DNA of 64,000 nucleotides, taken from assembly GCA_002794735.1 (NCBI GenBank), contig NBAZ01000010.1, forward strand, positions 248,001 through 312,000, written 5' to 3'. Below, one piece after another: positions 22,794-32,648 of this stretch (position 1 is the stretch's first letter; each line of letters opens with the position of its first letter). Below the pieces are notes generated by a model, which saw nothing but the letters and a program-made list of their open reading frames with translations, did not search any database and was not told where the DNA came from. The translations under genes were made by a program, and so were the position numbers. Source of the DNA: Pyrrhoderma lamaoense. Lineage: Eukaryota; Basidiomycota; Agaricomycetes; Hymenochaetales; Hymenochaetaceae.

Positions 22794-23678
22794 ATGTCCA
22801 ACTTGAGTCGCAAACCAAATCCGAGAAGTAGTGTTCAGAGACCACAGGTACCTCCTGAGTCTCGGATCAGGCCTAGGCCTAGGCCAGAACCACGGCCACA
22901 GAATAAGCGAGTGACAATAGTTGAAGATGACTCGAGGGAACATGGATCTACGATAGAGTATGTCGGAAGTCAAATTACGGAGGAAGAACCTGAGCCTGAA
23001 ACTGAGCATGTGTCAGAACTCGAACCAGAGACTGAGCCTGAATCATTGCTAGAACCCGAGTCAGAGCCAAGGACAGAGTTCGAACCGGGATCAGAGTTAG
23101 AGCCAGAGTCAGAATCAAGAACTGAGTTTATGCAAGAGTCAGAGCAAGGGCAAGAGCAAGAGCAAGAGTCGGAACAAGAGGAGCAAGAGCAGGAACGAGA
23201 GCCACAATCTGCTTTGCGTTCCGACGCTTCGGAGCGAACTGAAGGCGAAGTCTCTGAGGAAGACTCTATTGCCAGGGAGATTGCATCTGTGAACGCTCGA
23301 GTGCAAAGAGCGGAAAAAGCCGAGCAGGATGCACGCAAAGATATGCGATATACATACCTCAGACTAACAGAAGACTGGTCCGAGCTATTGAAGGCTCAGG
23401 ACGCTGTACAGGCGGCTCTAGATGCTCTTGAGTTAGCTGAAAAGAAAAGTGAAGAAAAACAGGAGAAATTTGAATCCGCGTTGGAGGAGTTTTACCAGTT
23501 GAAAAGAGAAATTGATAAAGCTAAGGAGGAGTTACTTGATTCACTGAGTGAACAGAAGGAGGTGGTAGATAAGTATCGTGATGATTTGAAAAATATGGAA
23601 ACGTTACCAAACGGGATGAAGCGAGAGTTGAAAGAAGATCCAATGGCAAGCAATATTTATTATACTTCGGAAGAATAA
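22794..23678 (+). CDS. Acidic Glu/Pro/Ser repeat and coiled-coil protein
   Basis: This is a single exon of 294 residues without an intron, unusual for this window. Residues 1-60 are basic and Pro-rich (RIRPRPRPEPRP). Residues 63-140 are an imperfect tandem repeat built on EPE(T/S)E units that shifts to EQEQE. Residues 155-275 are a long Ala/Glu/Lys/Leu heptad region (ALDALELAEKKSEEK, KREIDKAKEELLDSL) that should form a coiled coil. The gene ends NIYYTSEE. No signal peptide or membrane segment is seen and no family is recognised. A fast-evolving structural or scaffold protein, or a lineage-specific orphan, fits best. Confidence 0.6.
   Translation: MSNLSRKPNPRSSVQRPQVPPESRIRPRPRPEPRPQNKRVTIVEDDSREHGSTIEYVGSQITEEEPEPETEHVSELEPETEPESLLEPESEPRTEFEPGSELEPESESRTEFMQESEQGQEQEQESEQEEQEQEREPQSALRSDASERTEGEVSEEDSIAREIASVNARVQRAEKAEQDARKDMRYTYLRLTEDWSELLKAQDAVQAALDALELAEKKSEEKQEKFESALEEFYQLKREIDKAKEELLDSLSEQKEVVDKYRDDLKNMETLPNGMKRELKEDPMASNIYYTSEE
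22980..23212 (+). repeat. Degenerate in-frame Glu-Pro / Glu-Gln coding repeat
   Basis: Units of six to twelve bases of the type GAGCCAGAG or GAACCAGAG, then CAAGAG, repeat with substitutions. They encode EPETE, EPESE and finally EQEQE. The length is probably polymorphic. Confidence 0.7.
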
Positions 23679-24338
23679 GTAGAACTGGCATTCTCATTCT
23701 CACTAATATGTAGTTTACCAAGCGAGCGTTGGTTCATAAACTAAGATTATTGTTACACTATGCTTGTAATTGTAATTGTCTGTGCATTGATTTGAACCAA
23801 AATTACCAAGAATTTACGTCCGGTGACCCTTATTGAGGGGACTGTGACCAAACCATAAGCGTGAAATAAGTTGTGTAAATTCGTAAGCTATAAATAGATG
23901 TATAAAAACTGAGATCTTTTCAACAAAGCAAGGTCATGTTCATGTTGATATGCTCAAGAGGCATTCGATATTTTCTACATCTGACCAAAGTCGTGGAGGG
24001 TAGAGAAATCTCATGATCTCTATGATATGTGTGTATTTACACTCAAAACCCCTCGTGTGTTGACGAGTAAGTTATCGCATTGAAACACTTACGATCGTAT
24101 CTTAACGGATGACCTGAGAGTTATAACCGTCCGTCGGAAGATTTGACCACGAGGTTTGTGACGCGCAGTAATCCGCTGGGCATAATCAACGTTGCGGAAA
24201 GCAGTGCGCAACGCAGCTCGTAGCAGGTATGCACGTTGCTGCGGATATAAGAAGAGAGACGCAGCTAGTGAGATAACTGGACTGCTAAGTCACAACTTCG
24301 ACGAGACCGAAACATTCAAAAGTGGCTACGAGTCCAGA
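23679..24338. other. Intergenic region upstream of fimbrin
   Basis: This holds the 3' end of the repeat-protein transcript and the fimbrin promoter. I see no ORF or RNA gene I can support. Confidence 0.55.
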
Positions 24339-26746
24339 ATGAGTGTTAAAGCATTAAGGAAGTGAGTAACATACTATAAGCCGTGACAATACTAACTGTG
24401 ACATACATATCTAATATAACTAATTATTCAATTCTAATCACATCATTAGCCTTCATGAGCGGAAGGCGTCACTAAACGTTACACAGCCTTACCCGATTAA
24501 TAACAGGCCCACACCGAGGCGCACTGGCTCAGTATCCCTCCCGCTAGATAGACAAAGTTATTCACCGCCGTCATCATCTCACAGGATGGAGGCACTAAGA
24601 CTGCAAAAGAAATATCCTGAAGTCTCACGAGATGAGATGTTCGACCTCATAAACCGCTTCAAGTAAGCCCTTTTCATCGATATATGCACTCTTGTTTCTT
24701 ATATGTAACCATACCATAGTGCCATTCCAACAGACTCTCCTGGACGTGTAGACAAGTCTGCAGCAATTAATGCGCTTCAGCGAAGTGGGGAATCGTATGA
24801 TCGTGTTCGAGAAACCCTGAAGGATGTCAGCGTGGACGCGAGTGGTAAGGTGGAATTGGAGGACTGGGTCGAGGTATGATTTAATTCGAAGTTACCCGTA
24901 TGCTTGATTCAGTGCTAATATTCCTCGGAAATAGCTTATCACCAAATTGAAGAAGCAAGCGCCATCTTCCGTTTTACCATCAAAAGCAGGAAAAGTGACT
25001 GTCAAAGGATCAAATGCAAATGTCAGCCATACCATAAACGAAGATGAGCGAAGCGAATTCACAAATCATATCAATAGTGTATGTCATTAGTAGTTATAGG
25101 CAGTGCTTTATGCTAACACGCTGTATAGGTACTGGAAGGTGATCCAGATGTCGGCTCCCGTTTGCCTATTCCAACAAATACCATGCAAATCTTCGACGAA
25201 TGTCGAGATGGGTTAATCCTTTGTAAACTCATTAACGATTCTGTGCCCGATACCATCGATACTCGTGTTCTTAATAAACCTACGGGACGCAAACCCCTTA
25301 ACGCGTTTCAAATTACCGAAAATAACAACATTGTCATTACATCCGCAAGGGGTATAGGCTGTTCAGTAGTCAATATCGGTTCATCAGATATTGCTGAGGG
25401 CCGAGAACATCTTATTCTTGGACTCATTTGGCAGATCATCCGAAAAGGTCTATTGGCAAACGTAGATATCAAGCTTCATCCTGAACTGTACCGACTTTGT
25501 GAAGATGGAGAGACAATTGAAGATCTACTCAGACTTACTCCAGATCAAATTCTTCTTCGCTGGTTTAACTATCACTTAAAGCAGGCTGGCTGGCACAGGC
25601 GCGTCAATAATTTCAGCAAGGATGTCTCAGATGGAGAGAACTACACTATCCTTCTTAATCAGCTGAAGCCCGAAGAATGCTCACGAGCACCTCTCCAAGT
25701 TTCGGACCTAAAGGAGCGTGCAGAACGGGTGCTTCAGAACGCAGACCGTATTGGCTGTCGCAAGTACTTGACGCCTTCTTCGCTTGTGGCTGGTAATCCT
25801 CGCCTGAACCTTGCTTTCACTGCAAACCTTTTCAACACATGGCCAGGGCTAGAGCCACTTGACGAGGCCGAGGCGAAGGACTACGGTGTTGTGGAAGACT
25901 TTGATGCCGAAGGTGAACGTGAAGCACGCGTCTTTACGTTATGGCTCAACTCCCTCGGCGTGGAACCAGCTGTTCACAACCTATTTGAGAATCTTAAAGA
26001 TGGTCTCACCATCCTTCAGGCATTTGATAAGGTCTTGCCCGGTAGCGTTATCTGGCGCCGAGTGAGCAAACCCACAGGGTCCAAACTCGGAGCTGTCCAG
26101 CGTGCCATGGATGATGAGGATGAGGCCGAGCTCGAGGACTCTGTGCCAAAACTTTCCCGTTTCAAGTGTGTGGAGAACACTAACTACGCTGTTGAGCTCG
26201 GCAAGCAGAATAACATGCACCTTGTTGGTATCCAGGGATCGGACATTGTTGATGGAAGACGCACTCTAGTTCTCGGCCTTGTTTGGCAGTTGATGAGAAT
26301 GAACATCACGCAAACATTGTCTGCAATCAATAAGACTGGAAAGGGTGGTGTTATCTCTGACACAGAGATGGTCAAATGGGCAAACACTATGGCTGCCAAG
26401 GCAAATCGTTCTATTCGCCCCATCCGCTCATTCAAGGATCCATCACTCGCATCTGGTGTCTTCATGCTCAACGTCCTTGAAGGACTTCGTCCCGGTATTG
26501 TCGACCCCTCTATGGTCGCAAATGTCTCTGAAGATGGTGACTATGAAGAACGACGACAGAACGCTAAGTTGGCTATCTCTATTGCTCGTAAACTTAACGC
26601 CACCATCTTCCTTGTCCCTGAGGATATCACCGATATCCGCCCACGTTTGGTACGGAATTTCCTCTTTACCTTGTATGCGCTGTTTACTTATTCTTTCTTA
26701 GATCATGACTTTCGTTGGAAGCCTGATGAGCATTGAGGGGAACTAA
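24339..26746 (+). CDS. SAC6: Fimbrin (plastin), actin-bundling protein
   Basis: Fimbrin cross-links actin filaments in patches and rings through two actin-binding domains, each of two calponin-homology domains. A short first exon (24339-24361) is followed by exons at 24450-24662, 24720-24873, 24935-25078 and 25129-26649. The N terminus holds the EF-hand region (MFDLINRF...LEDWVE). Four CH domains follow, with signatures DGLILCKLINDSVPDTID, DGENYTILLNQL, DGLTILQAFDKVLPG and LNVLEGLRPGIVDPS. The open frame reads through the last intron (26650-26701, GTACGG...CTTAG). Splicing gives RPRL-IMTFVGSLMSIEGN and a stop at 26746, matching the usual fimbrin end. The total is about 690 residues. No frame breaks are seen. 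Confidence 0.94.
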
Positions 26747-27274
26747 GCAGCTCACGCTCTTATATACTTCTTATCTTTTTGGATGAACTAAGGACAAAAA
26801 TCTACTTGACTGAAGAAAATCTATCATGTTGTACTGTATGGTTTTACGTTTTTACTTGTTTAAAAGAACTGCCTCCTTCATATACTTTACGTCATTCTAC
26901 GTCATTCCCATTTTCTATACACTTATGAAATCAAACTACCAAATACTGTAATTACGTCATCTTCATGAGATTGGTCACCCATAGACCGCACACAGTACGT
27001 TCATAATACTGATCACTGACCTTCAGACTGTTCAGTGATAAAGTTGACGAGGTATTTCTGCTCCTTGTTATATGTGATCTGATATTTTCAATACATTACT
27101 TTGGGGTATCCCCTGAAATAACATAGCCCACAAAGCACACACAGAATGGATGTTGCGTACATCCGATTAGAACTATAGCTATTGCAGCATTTTTTCTGTC
27201 ATACATCATGAAACATAGAAAATTGCACATTGTAATCTAGCTAAGCCTGCACAACTTCGTATATGAAGAGTTCT
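26747..27274. other. Convergent intergenic region with three TACGTCA motifs
   Basis: The region lies between the 3' ends of fimbrin (plus) and the DUF3445 gene (minus). TTACGTCA occurs at 26887-26894 and 26952-26959, and CTACGTCA at 26897-26904. These resemble ATF/CREB sites, but the location is 3' to both genes. I see no gene here. Confidence 0.5.
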
Positions 27275-29034
27275 TCACACAGTGAGTTGAGCCTTCTCAC
27301 GTTGGACAGCAATTTCAGATTCGGTTGGGTTTACCAGTGAAGATTGTACACTCGGCAGAGGTTCTCCATCCTTGATGAGCTCACGGAAGCGAGAAACATC
27401 TTCGTCGCCCCTTTATGGAAGGAACTGGCATTCAGTGTTTGCGTTCAGTATACACCGAATGTAATTTTTTTTACCTAATAAGACCCTTCTCGATTTGTCT
27501 TTTGACAAGTTCTTGGAGGTAAGGAATCATGCGATCTTGATACACGGGAGCCAGTTTGTACTAGAGATATATAAGTCAGATAAGAAGGATGGTAATGGAA
27601 AAGCTTATTTTGTACGTACATCCATGAGCTTTTTATCGCCTTCTTCGTGTACCTTTATTAATAATGAAGGGACAAGCGGATCATCTGCGAAGTCTTCCAA
27701 GCGTTTCATGATAGGATGTCTTTGGAACAGATTGGATTAAATTATGTGCATTGAAATTGATCGAAAGAAATAATAGCTTACACTCCAAAAATAATTGCAT
27801 TCGTGCGTGGGAGCTTGCGGAATGTCTGATGATCAACTCGGAAGTAGAGATCCTTAGGGTGCTGTTTATCGGAGATTTTTCCTCCATCCTCCAGGGTTGC
27901 GATATTGTCTAGATAGTCGGTATCATTGGAGAGACCATAGACAAATGGCTCCGGAAAACGTACGGAAGAAGAGTTCTCTGTCATCAACGATTTCCCAGCT
28001 TGTCCGCTCAAATGGTTCATTTGGTTTGAAGCGCTTGAGAGTCCGTTCAACACTCATGAGGATCTTCTCATTGAAGTATGGTACAGGGGCGTGAACAGTA
28101 CGTAAAGATTTGTTTATTTTCTTCGATAAGAGGTAGAATCCTGTATATGTTGTAATTCCAGGGGTGTTCTATTTTGTAATATATCTCAGCGTCATTACGT
28201 ACCAGGAAAGGCTACAAGTCCACCAGTAAAATAGATATGCCCATCTTCGCGTTCTCTACCCATCAAAAAGTCGTCCTCGACCAGCCTGTTCGACTACTAT
28301 TAAAAGAATAATACGAGAACGATATATTACTGACCTTGATACGATAGTTAGAGCTTCAACACCGATTTTCCCCACAAGACCAGTGAAGCGTTCATCTGTA
28401 ACCTTATTCCAGATTCCTCCACCTTTGCAATCGATCTTTTCAAATAATGTTGGATATCGCTTAGGAAGATAGTCCACAAGAATTTCAAGAAGCTCTCCAC
28501 AGCCCTCATCATTCTCTGGGAGTGAATCTATAACATGCTTTCCTGTAGGGCGTAGCATATACAGTACATTTAGCTGTTACCGGCCTATTTGTGTCTATCC
28601 TGAATGGAAATACCTTGTTCTTTGATGACCCGAGTCTTCTGTTCGATATACCATTTCAGATCTTTGTCGATTTCAATCCAATCGTTTATATGCATAGGTT
28701 GATGCGCCATGGTCTAGTTGTGGATTAACCATCAAGCGACAACTCGAGTACATCATATACTATAACTTACTTGGTAGTATGGAACGCGGACAGGTTTATT
28801 AACATAGAGATGATTTCTAGTTGTTGCCGTCGCCTGACTATGTAAGTATGTTTGATGCTCAAGAAAATAAGGGAGTTTTACCAAGTCGAAGTTGGGTAAA
28901 GGATCTGGATCAGGTAGTCCCCCAGTTAGAATACGGCTATCTTTTTTGTTTTGCTTCCGCCAGCGAGAGAACAAAAAGAATGAAAGAGTAAGTCCAGATG
29001 CAAGTAGAAATGCGTCCAATGCAATGGATGACAT
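27275..29034 (-). CDS. DUF3445 haem-dependent oxidative N-demethylase-like protein
   Basis: The protein begins with one hydrophobic anchor (SSIALDAFLLASGLTLSFFLF) and a basic stretch, so it is probably membrane-anchored. Spliced segments match the fungal DUF3445 family, linked to haem-dependent oxidative N-demethylation of small amines. They include VPYYQTMA, the LVDYLPKRYPTLFEKID block, LVEDDFLMGRE, AFPG, then VPYFNEKILMSVERT and LYFRVDHQTFRKLPRT. About nine exons can be followed in frame from ATG at 29034 to TGA at 27275-27277. One acceptor (CCCTACAG) is needed rather than the nearer AACAG to keep phase at KEQGKHVIDSL. The substrate is unknown. The amino-acid permease next door is transcribed divergently. 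Confidence 0.83.
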
Positions 29035-29410
29035 GGTCAATCTTGGAGGTGGGTTGACTAGTGTGATTTCCGAAAGCTCAAGGTTATAGAAGTATTTTGT
29101 ATGAATTAAGACGGTTTTCTCTTATTAAAACCACATGCCCATGAATGTCCATCCGTAGTTCCGAGTGCTTCTTACTACGAATGACAGTACGAGATCAAAT
29201 GAAAGACCGGGTATCTCAAATGGTATCGATAAGTAAACGGAAATTCGTAGGAAGCTTATCTTCTATCTCCTAATAATAACTTGAAAGAGGATAAGGTACT
29301 TCTTTCACATCAGTTATGCGCTTATGTAATCCCAGTATTCGTGTGAAGAACATTTTGGGGACCTCTTCGACCGGCTGTCGGACCAGATAGAGTTTGAACA
29401 CCGAATACAA

Positions 29411-29428
29411 GTATGATAAATATCATAC
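29411..29428. promoter_or_regulatory. Palindrome GTATGATA-AA-TATCATAC
   Basis: Two perfect 8-bp arms flank AA. The site contains TGATAA, which matches the fungal GATA-factor consensus HGATAR used in nitrogen control. It lies about 340 bp upstream of permease 1. Function is inference. Confidence 0.35.
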
Positions 29429-29448
29429 TATTCTTGTCAAAGGAGATA

Positions 29449-29474
29449 CCTTATGAGATACGTGTCTCATAAGG
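29449..29474. promoter_or_regulatory. Palindrome with 10-bp arms CCTTATGAGA / TCTCATAAGG
   Basis: The 10-bp arms are perfect and flank TACGTG. It lies 20 bp from the other palindrome and about 300 bp upstream of permease 1. It could bind a dimeric regulator or form a small hairpin. Confidence 0.35.
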
Positions 29475-29771
29475 AGTAGGCCAAAGGTATGCGTATTGTA
29501 GGAATCAAAAGTATAAAATCTGACAGCTGGTACTCCGCAAGTAGCAGTATAGTCTTATTAATAAGGATAAACCCCACACTTCGTTTGACAAGCGAAATGG
29601 AAATGAGAGAAGCGTTACACGAAGTACTAGACCGCAATAGAGTTCTTGATAACATCACCCCATGGCAGTGGTCAGGAGCCAAGCCTAACTATTTCTGATA
29701 CTATATATAAAATATGTTGAGAAGATATCTGAGCATATTTTTCTTTTCCAAATCCATGTTTCCCTAAGAGC

Positions 29772-32386
29772 ATGTCACCCAAACAGCCTATCCTGTCTGT
29801 CCATATCGGTGAGGTTATTGAAGATGAAGAGGATATCCGCCTTAGGCAACTAGGGGTCAACAGGGAGCTTAGAAAAGAATTTACAAACTTCAGTTCCTTG
29901 AGCTTCGCTATCGGAATCATGGGGTTTGTCCTATCGTTATTGTAATTCATTCACGAGTAAAGCTCAAATATACTGGCAGGGTAGCAGCAACGATAGCCTC
30001 GACACTCAACACTCCGATATTACTTGGAGGGAGAGCGGTTGCTATCTGGGCCTGGTTTTTAGGGTCTTTTGGTTGCCTTGCAATCGCTATTTCTGTTGCA
30101 GGTTCGGCGTTTTTTCACTTTGAAGGTATATTTACTCACGAAAACGAAGAGCTTGTATCAGCATATCCTACAGCTGGTGGGCTTTATACTAGTACAGCCT
30201 TTGTCGTACCACCGAAATATAGAGCTAGTGTCAGTTTTGTGAATGCATGGTATGTTCTGATAAAGCTCACTTAGATCATAGTGGAAATGCTTAACATGAC
30301 TAGGATGACTCTTGTTGGGCAACTTGCTTGCGGATCATCCGTAATTTTCGCTCTGTGAGCAGATTTATTAGGAGATTATTGTCGGAAGAAACTAATTCTT
30401 GGTTTAGCTCTCAGATGATTTTTGCTGCGGTTACAATAGGGACGGACGGTGATTTTATCGCAACTTCTGGGCAAACTTTTGGACTGTATATCGCACTTGT
30501 AGTTCTCCTGGGAATCTTCAATAGCTTACCCTCAAAAGTCCTGCACAAAGTAACACGTCTTTATGGTAGGGATGTTTGTTTTGCATTAAACTGTAAACTT
30601 AACATATGCATAGTATACTCAAACCTCATCACAACGCTGGCCATAATGATTATCGTTCCTGTTGTGGGCCGCAGTAATCTAGCGTCTTCAAAAGAAGTTT
30701 GGACAGGGGTACGCTGACATCTTTTTGACACTGTATGATATGCCCGTCTAATGTTATCTCAGATTCAAGATGGATCTGGATGGGGTAATAATGGTTTCGT
30801 TTTATTACTTGGGCTATTATGTGTCCAGTGGGTGATGGTAACCAATATTCTGTTGAGATAAGACAAAGGCCACTAGCGCTCATAGATTCCAATCTCAGAC
30901 TGACTATGACGCTGTGGCTCGTATGCTTCCATTAGAAACGGATGGTACAAGCAGAAAAGTTCTAATATGGATAAACAGATATATCGGAGGAAGTAAAGAA
31001 TGCTGCTGTAGCAGCCCCTATGGCCATTGTTACCGGAGGTGCGCCATGGACGAAGTGCATATATATTGCATGTGATTCATGAGTATAACACATCTTGTAG
31101 TCACCTTTACCGCGGTTTTAGGATTTTTCCTCACGATCTCGTTATGTTATGGAATAAGTGACCTTGGGACCCTCCCTGGGCCGACTGGTCTTGTACTTGC
31201 TCAGGTAAGCTAATATACCCACTTACCAATTTCCTTTGACGTACGTTATAAATGATATAGATTTTATGGGAGAACCTAGGAAGGAAGGGCGCACTTGTTC
31301 TGTGGGTATGCTGCATTATAAATCAAGCAATGGTGTCCGCTACATGTCAGCTCGCCTGTATTCGAAGTTAGTATGATACTGAAAGCGTTGATCAACACCG
31401 CTGTATAGAACTAATGAATGTTACTACAGGTATATATGCGATTTCCAGGGATGCAAGTCATGTTGCCTTATTAATGAGTCCAAGTGAAGTCTAACTAACA
31501 AGCATTGAATAGAATGCACTACCAGATCGAAAACTATTTTCTAAAGTATGGTCCAAAACCCAGACACCAGTTCTCGCTGTCGTTCTGACAGTAGTGGTCT
31601 CCGCATTGCTTGGGCTTTTATCACTTGCTTCGCTTATTGCTGTGAGTCCTCTATTACTTACTGACGTGCATGTGTATTGATTATAACCTCTTTTACGATA
31701 TATAAGATTAACGCTGTATTCAGGTAAGAAAGGTCTGCAGTATCTGTGTTCTGCGACTCATAACATCATAGTGTCACGGCTGTTGCACTAGATCTGTCTT
31801 ACATCGTGAGCGCTGCTCTTTAAATATGATGATACCTATATTTAATATTTATAAGATCCCGATCCTTGCTAAAGTGTGTATTTCACTTCAGTGCGAGCCC
31901 TTTGCAAGATTTACCCCTGGTCCATTTTATACTGGAAGATGGAGCCTACCAATTAATGCATATGCTATCGCCTGGTAAATCACATCTATGTATCGAGTCT
32001 ATAATCACCTTGTATGACTAATCATACCTTTGGGTTTTTAGGACATGCTTAGAAACTGGGTATGTGCAGTAAAAGAGCGCATAAAACACTACTTATATCG
32101 AGTTAGGGTTTTGATAATGCCACAGGTTGTGCCAGTCACGGCTGCTACTATGAATTACGCCGCCCCAATAATGGTGACTATATGCGGGTTGTCTTGGATC
32201 TGGTTTAAGTTATACTGGGTAAGCTGCGAAAAATTTGGTTGTTGTTAAATAAACTTAAAATAGGACTCCAAGCATCGTTTCTATTTGGGACCCGGACGCC
32301 ACAACGAGGTCTCACCTATGAGCTTCCCATCCAGTGTAATGAACAGGTCAACATCTATAGAGGACGAAAAGTCTGTCATGGAATAA
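29772..32386 (+). CDS. Amino-acid/GABA permease (APC superfamily), copy 1, with an apparent 1-nt frameshift
   Basis: This is a twelve-helix amino-acid/choline-type transporter of the plasma membrane. It starts MSPKQPILSVHIGE, then RQLGVNRELRKEFTNFSSLSFAIGIMG. The spliced segments VAELVSAYPTAGGLYTSTAFVVP and W-MTLVGQLACGSSVIF are family hallmarks, as are AHISEEVKNAAVAAPMAIVTGG and ATMNYAAPIMVTICGLSWIWFKLYW. There are a dozen or more short introns. The last exon ends SFPSSVMNRSTSIEDEKSVME. Near 30345-30358 the frame meets a TGA directly after VIFAL; the next conserved segment (SSQMIFAAVTIG) is one base out of frame. The paralogue at 46754 is open at this place, so one base appears to be missing, perhaps in the T run at 30345-30348. 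Confidence 0.83.
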
Positions 32387-32648
32387 ATCACAATTAAAGT
32401 ATTACATACATAAGATAGGAATACACTTATGTCATGTTAGCTACTGTAAATATATACAGGTTTTGGTGGCTTGAAGTATGTATCATGTATATGTACTTAT
32501 ATTTTTGTGATTTCGTGATTAATTAAGTCACGTGCTTGTGACTTCCGTGTTCTTGCACCGTCACTCCGCCCTTAAGACGTTCTATGACACGCTACATGTT
32601 CAAGGGTGGATTCAAGGATTGTTCAAACAAAGCTTTTGATACAAATAG
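32387..32648 (+). promoter_or_regulatory. Short region between permease 1 and MLH1, with an E-box
   Basis: CACGTG at 32529-32534, inside GTCACGTGC, lies 115 bp before the MLH1 start. It matches the core bound by fungal bHLH factors of the Pho4/Cbf1 type. Whether it is used is unknown. Confidence 0.3.

Larger units (their letters stand above)
29035..29771. promoter_or_regulatory. Divergent promoter region of the DUF3445 gene and permease 1
   Basis: About 740 bp separate two divergent start codons. It contains two short perfect palindromes (29411-29428 and 29449-29474), listed separately, and short ORFs on both strands at 29467-29698 without recognisable content. Confidence 0.5.

Noticed and set aside
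22970..23338. 122-codon Ser/Cys/Asp-rich minus-strand ORF
   Set aside because: It is the antisense of the Glu-Pro repeat in the gene at 22794-23678; repetitive DNA commonly leaves all frames open.
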